Assembly: GCF_014268815.2 (NCBI RefSeq)
Contig: NZ_JABWRE020000002.1
Span: 1-64,000 of the forward strand
DNA from: Pseudomonas urmiensis
GTDB taxonomy: Bacteria; Pseudomonadota; Gammaproteobacteria; Pseudomonadales; Pseudomonadaceae
Length of the DNA stretch: 64,000 bases
Reading direction: 5' to 3'
The translations under genes and the position numbers were made by a program. Below are positions 18,405 to 26,193 of the stretch, piece by piece. Every line of letters begins with the position of its first letter. The first letter of the stretch is position 1. Below the pieces are notes generated by a model. The model worked only from the letters and a program-made list of their open reading frames with translations, made no database searches and had not been told where the DNA came from.

Positions 18405-19682
18405 TCAGCGCTCCACGATCGCCGTAACCCCTTGCCCACCCGCCGCACAAATTGAAATCAGCCCTCGCCCCTTGCCCGCGCTAGCCAGCAGCTTGGCCAT
18501 ATTGGCCAATACCCGCCCGCCAGTAGCGGCAAACGGATGCCCGGCGGCCAACGAGCTGCCCTTCACATTGAGTTTGCTGCGGTCGATCGAGCCCAGCGGC
18601 GCAGCCAGCCCCAGCCGCGTGCGGCAGAACGCTTCATCTTCCCAAGCCTTGAGGGTACACAGCACCTGCGCGGCAAATGCCTCATGGATTTCGTAATAGT
18701 CAAAGTCCTGCAGGCTCAGGCCATTGCGCGCCAGCAGGCGTGGCACCGCATACGCTGGGGCCATCAGCAGCCCCTCCTGGCCTTTGACGAAATCCACGGC
18801 CGCGGTCTCGCCATCGACCAGATAGGCCAGCACCGACAACCCCTGCTGCTCGGCCCACTGCTCGCTACCGAGCAATACCAGCGAAGCACCATCTGTCAGC
18901 GGCGTCGAGTTGCCTGGCGTCAGGGTGCCCAGACCGCTGCGATCGAACGACGGCTTGAGCTTGGCCAACTGTTCCAGCGTGAGATCCGTGCGCAGGTTGT
19001 TATCCCGGCTCAGGCCCGAGTAGGGGGTGAGCAGGTCATCGTGCCAGCCCTCGGCAAAGGACGCGGCCAGGTTCTGATGGCTGAGCAAAGCCAACTCATC
19101 CTGCGCCGCCCGCTCGATCTGCCAAGTCTGCGCCATACGCTCGCAATGCTCGCCCATCGACAGCCCGGTACGCGGCTCGCCGTTGCGCGGCAGTTCAGGT
19201 TTCAGGTGACCGGGTCGCAACTTTAAAAACGGTTTCAGCCGCTCGCCCAGGCTCTTGCCGCGATTGGCCTGCAACAAGATACGCCGCAAGCCTTCGTTAA
19301 CCCCGATTGGCGCATCGGAGGTGGTGTCCACGCCGCCTGCGATGCCGCTGTCGATCTGCCCCAGGGCGATCTTGTTAGCCACCAGCAAGGCGGCCTCCAG
19401 ACCGGTGCCACACGCCTGCTGGATGTCATAGGCAGGGGTTTGCGCGGACAAGCGCGAACCCAGCACGCACTCGCGAGTCAGGTTCATGTCTCGCGAGGCT
19501 TTGAGCACAGCGCCTGCGACCACTTCGCCCAAACGCAGGCCATGCAGGCGATAGCGTTCGATCAGGCCTTCGAGGGCGGCAGTCAGCATCGCCTGGTTAC
19601 TGGCGTTGGCATAGGCGCCGTTGGAACGGGCGAAGGGAATTCGGTTGCCACCCAGGATCGCGACCCGGCGAGGTGAACGCAT
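18405..19682 (-). CDS. Acetyl-CoA C-acetyltransferase (thiolase, FadA2/FadI-like)
   Basis: A 425 aa thiolase that would condense or cleave acyl-CoA with CoA. The nucleophilic cysteine is in IQQACGTGLEA, the general-base region is YEIHEAFAAQ, the histidine is in GSSLAAGHPFAATGGR, and the second cysteine in ISICAAGGQG. AGGAGG precedes the ATG. It is divergent, across 118 bp, from a FabG4-type reductase and a MaoC hydratase, so the three could cover the thiolysis, reduction and hydration steps of one acyl-CoA cycle. Chain length and direction (breakdown or synthesis) are not shown by sequence. Confidence 0.9.
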   Translation of the reverse strand: MRSPRRVAILGGNRIPFARSNGAYANASNQAMLTAALEGLIERYRLHGLRLGEVVAGAVLKASRDMNLTRECVLGSRLSAQTPAYDIQQACGTGLEAALLVANKIALGQIDSGIAGGVDTTSDAPIGVNEGLRRILLQANRGKSLGERLKPFLKLRPGHLKPELPRNGEPRTGLSMGEHCERMAQTWQIERAAQDELALLSHQNLAASFAEGWHDDLLTPYSGLSRDNNLRTDLTLEQLAKLKPSFDRSGLGTLTPGNSTPLTDGASLVLLGSEQWAEQQGLSVLAYLVDGETAAVDFVKGQEGLLMAPAYAVPRLLARNGLSLQDFDYYEIHEAFAAQVLCTLKAWEDEAFCRTRLGLAAPLGSIDRSKLNVKGSSLAAGHPFAATGGRVLANMAKLLASAGKGRGLISICAAGGQGVTAIVER

Positions 19683-19800
19683 GTGTAGGTTCCTCCTGAA
19701 ACAATTTGATCCGTACAGCCTAGGTCTTTTTAAAGCATTCGAACGACCGTTACATAAACTTGGTCCACACTTGCATGCTTGCCTTCAGGGAGACCCGCAC
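19683..19800. promoter_or_regulatory. Divergent promoter region, thiolase / fabG4-maoC
   Basis: The 118 bp between the two start codons must carry both promoters. It is AT-richer than its surroundings (TCTTTTTAAAGCATTCGAAC around 19727-19746). An imperfect GAAC-GACC-GTTA dyad lies at 19740-19751. I could not match it to a named fatty-acid regulator. Confidence 0.4.
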
Positions 19801-21153
19801 ATGAGTGATCGCTATCTCGGCTTTGCCAACTCCAACCTCGGTCGCCGCCTGGTCGACGCTCTGGGCCTGCCGCACCCGGCACCGCTGGAGCGCTGGCAGG
19901 CAGGCCGGCTGCGCCCGGTAGAGGGCGCCCTGGTGCTGGGCGGCGGGCCTTTGGCGAACCAGCTCGAAGCCATTGCCCCGCGCCTGACCGATGAGCTCTA
20001 CAGCTTTGCCGGCAACGACTTGCAAGCACCGGCCTGGGTCGCAGGGCTTGGACCGAAGCTCAAGGCGGTGGTGTTCGATGCCAGTCACTTGTCCGACAGC
20101 GACCAGCTCAGCCAGTTGCGAGAATTTTTCCAGCCGCTGCTGCGCAGCCTGGCCCCCTGCGCCCACGTGGTGATTCTTGGTCGCGCCCCCGAGCGCATCG
20201 ATGACCCGCTGGCCAGCGTCGCCCAACGCGCGTTGGAAGGTTTCAGCCGCTCATTGGGCAAAGAGCTGCGCAATGGCGCCACCGCGCAGCTGCTGTATGT
20301 CAGCCCGCAGGCTGAGGATCAACTCGAAGGCGCCCTGCGTTTCTTCCTTTCGCCTAAAAGCGCGTTTGTTTCCGGCCAGGTGCTGCGCTTGGAAGCCTGC
20401 GCCAGCCAGGTCCAGGACTGGACCCGGCCGCTGGCGGGACGGCGGGCGCTGGTGACCGGTGCCGCTCGCGGCATCGGCGCCTCTATAGCCGAAACCCTGG
20501 CCCGAGATGGCGCCGATGTGGTGCTGCTCGACGTTCCCCAGGCGCAGAAGGACCTTGATGGCCTCGCCGCCCGCTTGGGTGGCCGAGCACTGGCGCTGGA
20601 TATCTGCGCCAATGATGCTGCTGCACAATTGATCAAAGCCCTGCCCGACGGCATCGACATCGTTGTGCACAACGCCGGCATCACCCGCGACAAAACCCTG
20701 GCCAACATGACCCCCGAATACTGGGACGCAGTCATGGCAGTCAACCTCAAGGCGCCGCAGGTTCTGACTCAGGCACTGTTTGACGCCGGCACTCTGGGCG
20801 AGCAGGCACGTATCACCCTGCTGGCTTCGGTCAGCGGCATCGCCGGCAATCGCGGCCAGGCCAACTATGCGGCGAGCAAGGCCGGCCTGATCGGCTTCGC
20901 CCAGGCGTGGGCGCCAAAGCTGGCTGAACGCGGCGCCAGCATCAACGCCGTGGCCCCAGGCTTTATCGAGACGCACATGACCGCCGCCATGCCCATGGGC
21001 TTGCGCGAGGCTGGCAGGCGCCTGAGCTCGCTGGGCCAGGGAGGTCGCCCACAGGATGTCGCCGAGGCGATCGCCTGGCTGAGCCAACCCGGCTCCGGTG
21101 CCGTCAATGGCCAGGTCCTGCGGGTGTGTGGCCAGGCCTTGATGGGAGCCTGA
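19801..21153 (+). CDS. High-molecular-weight 3-oxoacyl-ACP/CoA reductase (FabG4 type)
   Basis: A 450 aa two-part reductase. The N-terminal 205 residues form a degenerate Rossmann-like domain without a catalytic tetrad (VEGALVLGGGPLANQL). The C-terminal half is a normal FabG-like SDR with GAARGIGAS, HNAGITRD, the serine in LASVSGIAG, YAASKAG and the PG turn VAPGFIETHMT. The length matches the HMW FabG4 group (about 450 aa, against 245 for FabG), whose members prefer NADH and acyl-CoA. ATG 19801 is chosen over upstream frames because AGGGAG precedes it and MSDRYLGFANSNLGR is the usual N-terminus. The MaoC gene follows after 2 bp. Confidence 0.88.
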   Translation: MSDRYLGFANSNLGRRLVDALGLPHPAPLERWQAGRLRPVEGALVLGGGPLANQLEAIAPRLTDELYSFAGNDLQAPAWVAGLGPKLKAVVFDASHLSDSDQLSQLREFFQPLLRSLAPCAHVVILGRAPERIDDPLASVAQRALEGFSRSLGKELRNGATAQLLYVSPQAEDQLEGALRFFLSPKSAFVSGQVLRLEACASQVQDWTRPLAGRRALVTGAARGIGASIAETLARDGADVVLLDVPQAQKDLDGLAARLGGRALALDICANDAAAQLIKALPDGIDIVVHNAGITRDKTLANMTPEYWDAVMAVNLKAPQVLTQALFDAGTLGEQARITLLASVSGIAGNRGQANYAASKAGLIGFAQAWAPKLAERGASINAVAPGFIETHMTAAMPMGLREAGRRLSSLGQGGRPQDVAEAIAWLSQPGSGAVNGQVLRVCGQALMGA

Positions 21154-21155
21154 CC

Positions 21156-22013
21156 ATGACACGCCAATGGCACGACCTGCACAACCCCGACTCAAGCGCC
21201 AGCCTCTACTTGCGCGCCGCCAGCAAGCGCAAGATCAGCGGCGCCAGCCTCCCCGCGCAAGGCCTGCGCTGCTTCCTGCGCGTCAATCCCGAGCATGTGG
21301 CGGCGTATCGACGGCTTTGTCATTTCGCCGACGACGGCCGCCTGCCCGGCTCTTATCCCCATGTCATGGCATTCACCCTGCAACTGCAGTTGCTCACCGG
21401 CCGTGACTTCCCCTTCCCGCTCCTCGGCCTGGTTCACCTGCACAACAGCATTCAGATCTTGCGGCCGCTGGGCGGCATCGATGGGCTGCGCTTTGCGGTG
21501 TACGCCGACAATCTGCAAGCGCATGCCAAAGGCGGCACCTTCGACCTGATCACCGAAGCCGAAGACGGCCTCGGCCTGATCTGGCGCGAGACCAGCCGCA
21601 TGCTGGTGCGAGGCTTGAAGCTGGACGGCGGGGCCAGCGAAGAGGTCGAGGTCGAGGTCGAGCCCGGCAACTTGGCCGAAGCCACCCGCTGGTATGCCGA
21701 CAGCGATATTGGCCGGCGCTACGCCAAGGTCTGTGGCGACTACAACCCGATTCACCTCAGCGCTCCCAGCGCACGGCTGTTTGGCTTTCCCAAGGCGATT
21801 GCCCATGGCATGTGGAGCAAGGCCATGAGCCTGGCTGCCTTGGGTGGACATCTGCCGCGTGCAGGGTTTGAGTTCGCCGTCGATTTCCGCAAACCAGTGC
21901 GCTTACCGTCGGAAGTGATCCTCAGCGCGAGCCCTGCCGGGCCCGAAGGTGAGCTGCGCCTGGACGGGCATGGCGAGTTGCTGCACATGGTCGGCCACTG
22001 GCGTTCGCTCTGA
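21156..22013 (+). CDS. MaoC-like enoyl-CoA hydratase
   Basis: A 285 aa hydratase of the hot-dog fold. The hydratase-2 motif is clear: CGDYNPIHLSAPSARLFGF with the Asp/His catalytic pair, followed by IAHGMW. The N-terminal 150 residues would be the second, non-catalytic hot-dog half. It starts 2 bp after the FabG4-type stop codon with GGGAG upstream, so the two are translationally coupled. It would interconvert trans-2-enoyl-CoA and 3-hydroxyacyl-CoA, the substrate pair next to the reductase step. I chose ATG 21156 over the upstream frame at 21126. Confidence 0.88.
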   Translation: MTRQWHDLHNPDSSASLYLRAASKRKISGASLPAQGLRCFLRVNPEHVAAYRRLCHFADDGRLPGSYPHVMAFTLQLQLLTGRDFPFPLLGLVHLHNSIQILRPLGGIDGLRFAVYADNLQAHAKGGTFDLITEAEDGLGLIWRETSRMLVRGLKLDGGASEEVEVEVEPGNLAEATRWYADSDIGRRYAKVCGDYNPIHLSAPSARLFGFPKAIAHGMWSKAMSLAALGGHLPRAGFEFAVDFRKPVRLPSEVILSASPAGPEGELRLDGHGELLHMVGHWRSL

Positions 22014-22087
22014 GCGTTACCGCACATGTAGTTCACTTGCTTTACGCCGGGGCTCGTCCGAAGCTATGCGCCATGAGGAGAGCCCCG

Positions 22088-22393
22088 ATGAACTTGCAAG
22101 AACTGACAGAACGCCTGCACCAGATCCGCGACAATAATGATTGGCGCGGTTTTCACAGCCCGAAGAACCTGGCCATGGCGGCCAGCGTGGAAATGGCCGA
22201 GCTGGTGGAAATCTTCCAATGGCTGAGCGAGGACCAGTCGCGCCAGCTGCCGCCGGAACAACTCGCCCATGCCGGCCAGGAAGTCGGCGACATCGTCCTT
22301 TACCTGTTGCTGCTGTGCAGTGAGCTGGGGCTGGACATGGAGCAGGTGGTACGCGCCAAGCTGGCCGACAGCGAAAGGCGCTTCGCCGTATGA
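22088..22393 (+). CDS. MazG-like nucleotide pyrophosphohydrolase
   Basis: A 101 aa all-alpha NTP pyrophosphohydrolase. The metal-binding residues lie in VEMAELVEIFQW (near 35-46) and EVGDIVLYLLLL (near 65-76), the ExxE and ExxD pattern of the family. This short, single-domain group includes dCTP- and modified-nucleotide-cleaving housekeeping enzymes; the exact nucleotide is unknown. AGGAGAG precedes ATG 22088. Its stop overlaps the start of cmoM by four bases (ATGA), suggesting a two-gene operon. Confidence 0.87.
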   Translation: MNLQELTERLHQIRDNNDWRGFHSPKNLAMAASVEMAELVEIFQWLSEDQSRQLPPEQLAHAGQEVGDIVLYLLLLCSELGLDMEQVVRAKLADSERRFAV

Positions 22394-23139
22394 ACGACCG
22401 TCACTTCGATCAACTGGCGACCCGCTTCGCCGAGAAAATCTACGGCGGCGCCAAAGGCGCGATTCGCCTGGCGGTGCTCCAGGCAGACCTCGCTGAAGCC
22501 TTGCCGGATCGTCCGCTGCGCATTCTCGATATCGGCGCGGGCCTCGGCCACATGGCCCTGTGGCTGGCCCAGCGCGGCCATCAGCTGACCCTCGCCGAGC
22601 CGGCCGCGCCCATGCTCGACGGTGCCCGAGCGCGTTTTGCCGAAGCCGGCCAGCAAGCGACCTTCATTCAAGCGCCCTGGCAGGATTTGCTCGGCCAACT
22701 GACCGAGCCCTATGACCTGGTGCTATGCCACGCCGTACTGGAGTGGCTCGCCGAGCCCGAGAGCATCCTGCCGGTCCTGCATCAGTTGACCGCGCCAAGC
22801 GGCTGGCTGTCACTGGCGTTCTACAACCGCGATGCGCTGGTGTATCGCAATCTGCTCAAGGGCCATTTCCGCAAGTTGCGCAGCAATCACCTGGCGGGTG
22901 AGAAGCAGAGCCTGACCCCGCAAAAACCGCTTGATCCGCGTGAACTCAAGGCGCAACTTGAACCCATGTGGACGGTCGAAAGCGAAAGTGGGGTCAGGGT
23001 GTTCCACGACTACATGCCCAAGGAGTTCCAGGCCAAGGCCGAGTTGCTCGACCTGTTGGAAATGGAACTGGCCCACCGCCGTCATCCAAGCTTCGCCGGG
23101 CTGGGCCGCTACCTGCACTGGATCTGCCGACCACGCTGA
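22390..23139 (+). CDS. cmoM: tRNA 5-carboxymethoxyuridine methyltransferase CmoM
   Basis: A 249 aa class I SAM methyltransferase. Motif I is [15 protein letters not shown] (about 44-58), followed by [11 protein letters not shown] and the [13 protein letters not shown] block. Along its whole length it resembles E. coli CmoM (SmtA), including NFD/HFDQLA near the N-terminus, [16 protein letters not shown] and GRYLHW near the end. CmoM methylates cmo5U34 to mcmo5U34 in tRNAs that read wobble codons. It overlaps the MazG-like gene and is followed after 22 bp by a lipoprotein gene. Confidence 0.87.
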   Translation: MNDRHFDQLATRFAEKIYGGAKGAIRLAVLQADLAEALPDRPLRILDIGAGLGHMALWLAQRGHQLTLAEPAAPMLDGARARFAEAGQQATFIQAPWQDLLGQLTEPYDLVLCHAVLEWLAEPESILPVLHQLTAPSGWLSLAFYNRDALVYRNLLKGHFRKLRSNHLAGEKQSLTPQKPLDPRELKAQLEPMWTVESESGVRVFHDYMPKEFQAKAELLDLLEMELAHRRHPSFAGLGRYLHWICRPR

Positions 23140-23161
23140 CCCTGCCCGCCGGGAGGACTAC

Positions 23162-23794
23162 ATGCCGTATCGTCTGCTGTGCCTGGCCCTGCTTCCCGTT
23201 GCCCTGGCTGGCTGCCAGGGCAGCAACCCTTATGTCGCCAGCGGCCGCCCGATCCCGCCTGCACCGGCCCAGGCAGCCAGTACCTTCGATAGCAGCGCTT
23301 ACCCAGCGCCGCCTCGCGACTACGGCCGCTATCGCAGCTGGAGCTGGCGCAACGGCCAGTTGCCCAGCGGCAGCGCCAATGCCGATCCGGCGCAGTTGGC
23401 CGACGCGATAAGCGGCGCGCTCGACCAGCACGGGCTTCGCCCCGCGCGCGATAACGGCGCAGACCTGCTGGTAAGCGCTGACCTGCGCCTGGAGCGCCGC
23501 CTGCGCCAAGTGCGCGATTATGACTACGACCCCTACTATGGCCCCTACCCCTACGGCAGCGTCGGTTACGGCGGCTACCGCAATGGTTATGGCGCCTATG
23601 GCAGCGTGCCGATCGTGCGCACCTATGAAGTCGAGGTGATGGTCGTGCGTATCGACCTGTTCGATGCGCGCGACGGCCAACCGGTGTGGAGTGCCAGTGC
23701 CGAAAGCGGCAGCGACAAGGACTCACCCCGCGATCGCGAGAGCGCCCTGCGCGAGTCGGTGCACAAGGCCCTCAGCGGCTATCCTCCCAGTTAA
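23162..23794 (+). CDS. DUF4136 lipoprotein with Tyr/Gly-rich segment
   Basis: A 210 aa predicted lipoprotein. The signal is [18 protein letters not shown] with lipobox LAGC (Cys18). The mature protein has the DUF4136 pattern: a [13 protein letters not shown] strand near the start, a regular helix around [15 protein letters not shown], and [20 protein letters not shown] near the end. A stretch at about 120-146 is almost all Tyr, Gly, Pro and Asp. GGAGG precedes the ATG. It is the first of two tandem DUF4136 genes; the family's role is unknown, probably at the outer membrane. Confidence 0.82.
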   Translation: MPYRLLCLALLPVALAGCQGSNPYVASGRPIPPAPAQAASTFDSSAYPAPPRDYGRYRSWSWRNGQLPSGSANADPAQLADAISGALDQHGLRPARDNGADLLVSADLRLERRLRQVRDYDYDPYYGPYPYGSVGYGGYRNGYGAYGSVPIVRTYEVEVMVVRIDLFDARDGQPVWSASAESGSDKDSPRDRESALRESVHKALSGYPPS

Positions 23795-23813
23795 CGCTTA
23801 ACGGAGAACCATC

Positions 23814-24374
23814 ATGTTGCGCCGTCTCGTTGTGCTGTCATTCGCGCTGCTGCTTGCCGCCTGCTCAAGCAACAACGTTCAGCAGGATTTCGACGCCAGT
23901 CGCGATTTCGCCGGTTATCGCAGCTGGACCTGGCAGGAACCTGGATTGCAGTACCGCCCGGACGACCCGCGGATCAAGAGCGACCTCACCGAGCAACGCA
24001 TTCGCCAAGCCGTGGCCGGCCAACTCGACCAGCGCGGCCTACGCCCGGTACAAGGCAATGCCCAGGCCGATGTCAACGTGCGCGCCTACCTGATCGTCGA
24101 GCAGCGCCAGCAGCAGATCACCACCAACTACGGCGGCGGCTGGGGAGGTTACTGGGGCGGCTACTGGGGTGGGCCGATGTACAACGAAACCCGAAGCGTC
24201 GACTACAAGGTGGCCACCATCCAGGTCGACATGTTCGATAGCCGCGACGGCAAACTGGTCTGGCGCGGCAGTGCCGAACAGATCATGAACAACTACCCGC
24301 CCAGCCCACAGGAGCGTAATGCGGCCATCCAGAAAACCGTCGCCCAGGTACTGAGCCAGTACCCACCGCACTGA
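23814..24374 (+). CDS. Second DUF4136 lipoprotein, Trp/Gly-rich
   Basis: A 186 aa predicted lipoprotein with lipobox LLAAC (Cys17). It shares the DUF4136 pattern with its neighbour 19 bp upstream: FAGYRSWTWQEPG, RIRQAVAGQLDQRGL, VQVDMFDSRDGKLVWRG and a closing QVLSQYPP. At the place where the first copy is Tyr/Gly-rich this one has GGGWGGYWGGYWGGPMY. The two are probably duplicates. Function is unknown. Confidence 0.82.
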   Translation: MLRRLVVLSFALLLAACSSNNVQQDFDASRDFAGYRSWTWQEPGLQYRPDDPRIKSDLTEQRIRQAVAGQLDQRGLRPVQGNAQADVNVRAYLIVEQRQQQITTNYGGGWGGYWGGYWGGPMYNETRSVDYKVATIQVDMFDSRDGKLVWRGSAEQIMNNYPPSPQERNAAIQKTVAQVLSQYPPH

Positions 24375-24462
24375 AGCGCAATCAAGGCAACTTGCCATCA
24401 TCTTGGCTACACTCCTTTGACCGCCGCCACGCTGTAGGGCCATGGCCGGCAAAGGAGTGCCC

Positions 24463-26193
24463 GTGGTTGTTCGTTCCGTTGTCCGCCAGCGCGGCGCGAT
24501 TGGCCTGATGGCCGCCATTACCCTGGGTATGGCGCTGTTGTTCATGCTGCTGGTGGTCGATAGCGGCCGGCTCTACCTGGAACAGCGCAAGCTCCAGCGC
24601 ATCGCTGACATGGCGGCCCTGGAAGCGCTCAATGGCGGGGGCAGTTGTGTTGCAGGGGTCGCTGATGCCAATGCCCTGGCCCGTCGCGCGGCGCTGCGCA
24701 ACGGCCATGCTGATTCTCCGGATAGAACCCTCTTGGTCGAATGCGGCAGTGTCAAAGCGGCGGCTAACGGTATCCGGGCATTCACCGTTGATCCGCAGCA
24801 GACCCAGGCCATCCGCGTCACCGCTACGCACCAGGTGGCGACCAGCATTGCCGCAGGGGTCTGGGCCCTGGCCGACGGCAACGGCCTGCAGAGCAAAACC
24901 CGCCTGCAAGCCCAAGCAACAGCGGGGCGCACAGGCCCGGCCTTGGCGCGACTGTCGATTCGCAGCAGCCTGCTGACCATCAACACGGCCAAGAGCGATC
25001 AACTGAACAAGCTGCTCGGCGCCCTGTTGGGGACACAGATCAACCTGGGCGTGGCGCAATGGCAGGGCTTGCTCGACGCTGATCTCAATCTGCTGCGTTT
25101 TCTCGACGCGCTCGCCATCGAGGCGAAGGTTGCCGCCGGCAACTACACCGACCTGCTGAACAAAACCTTGAAAGTGGGCGATGTACTCGACGTCATGGCC
25201 GAAGTGGCCGCGCAGGACAATCCGCTGGTGAATGTCAGCGGCCTGGTGGATCTGGCCGTCGCAGGCAAGGATGCGGGCGGGATCGTCTTGGGCGAACTGC
25301 TCAACATCCAGAACGGCGGCACCAATGCAGGCCTGGATGCAACCTTGCAGGTGCTGCAACTGGTCCAGGGCACCATCCAGCTGGCCAACAGCAAGCACGC
25401 CGTAGAAACCACGCTGCCGGTCAGTGTGCTGGGGCTGGCGAACATCACCACGCGCTTGAAAATCATCGAGCCGCCGCAGTTCTCCGCCCTGGGCGATCCT
25501 TCGCTGGCGCAGGCCAACCCGATGGCAGCCGGGCAGATCTATGTGCGCACCGCGCAGACCCGGATTCTCATCCAGGTCAATCTCGGCCCGCTGCTGGGCG
25601 GGCTCAACCTGGGCATCATCCAACTGGTGCCCAGCCCCAGCCTGGACGTGGGCTTGGAAGTGGCCAGCGCCAGCAGCCATGTACGCGGCTACGACTGCAG
25701 CAGCGCATCGAGCAAACGCCTGCGCGTGAAGAACGACGGCGCTGCCGCCAAGGTGATGATCGGCACCATCGACAACAGCAAGTTCTTTTCCAACCAGCCG
25801 GTAACCGCCAGCCCGTTGGTGCTGTTGCGCGTGCCGTTGCTGGGCCTCGATGTCGGCTTGGGCGCCAACTCGCCGGTGTTTTCCCAGGCGGAAACCTACG
25901 ACTACCTCAAGCCGCCGAATATCGACCAGTCACCCCCGGCAAGCCGCACCATGGACACCAAGAACATCGTTGCCAGCCTGGGCGCGACGCTCGGTGGGCT
26001 GGAGCTTTCACCACAGATACCGCTGGTGAGCGCCTTGCTGAATATCATCACCGGGCTGATCGGTGGGCTGCTGGGCTCGTTGCTCGATCCGCTGGTCAAC
26101 AACCTGCTGGCACTGCTGGGCATCGATCTCAACGCAGTCACCATCGACGCCCACCTCAGCTGCCAGAGCGGCCGGCCAGAGCTGCTGATCTAG
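24463..26193 (+). CDS. tadG: TadG-like pilus assembly protein
   Basis: A 576 aa protein with one N-terminal membrane segment (QRGAIGLMAAITLGMALLFM) of the TadE/TadG type, followed by a long periplasmic region. The early LYLEQRKLQRIADMAALEAL block is typical of TadG. The interior repeats hydrophobic LLGALLG/LLGGLLGSLL stretches. I start at GTG 24463 because AAAGGAG ends five bases before it; an in-frame ATG at 24442 has no ribosome site. It lies outside the main tad operon and on the opposite strand, ending in a 4 bp overlap with the end of the PprA gene. TadG is thought to help secretion or surface anchoring of Flp pili. Confidence 0.78.
   Translation: MVVRSVVRQRGAIGLMAAITLGMALLFMLLVVDSGRLYLEQRKLQRIADMAALEALNGGGSCVAGVADANALARRAALRNGHADSPDRTLLVECGSVKAAANGIRAFTVDPQQTQAIRVTATHQVATSIAAGVWALADGNGLQSKTRLQAQATAGRTGPALARLSIRSSLLTINTAKSDQLNKLLGALLGTQINLGVAQWQGLLDADLNLLRFLDALAIEAKVAAGNYTDLLNKTLKVGDVLDVMAEVAAQDNPLVNVSGLVDLAVAGKDAGGIVLGELLNIQNGGTNAGLDATLQVLQLVQGTIQLANSKHAVETTLPVSVLGLANITTRLKIIEPPQFSALGDPSLAQANPMAAGQIYVRTAQTRILIQVNLGPLLGGLNLGIIQLVPSPSLDVGLEVASASSHVRGYDCSSASSKRLRVKNDGAAAKVMIGTIDNSKFFSNQPVTASPLVLLRVPLLGLDVGLGANSPVFSQAETYDYLKPPNIDQSPPASRTMDTKNIVASLGATLGGLELSPQIPLVSALLNIITGLIGGLLGSLLDPLVNNLLALLGIDLNAVTIDAHLSCQSGRPELLI

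Noticed and set aside
24442..24462. ATG 24442 as the tadG start
   Set aside because: It has no ribosome site, while GTG 24463 follows AAAGGAG at ideal spacing in the same frame.
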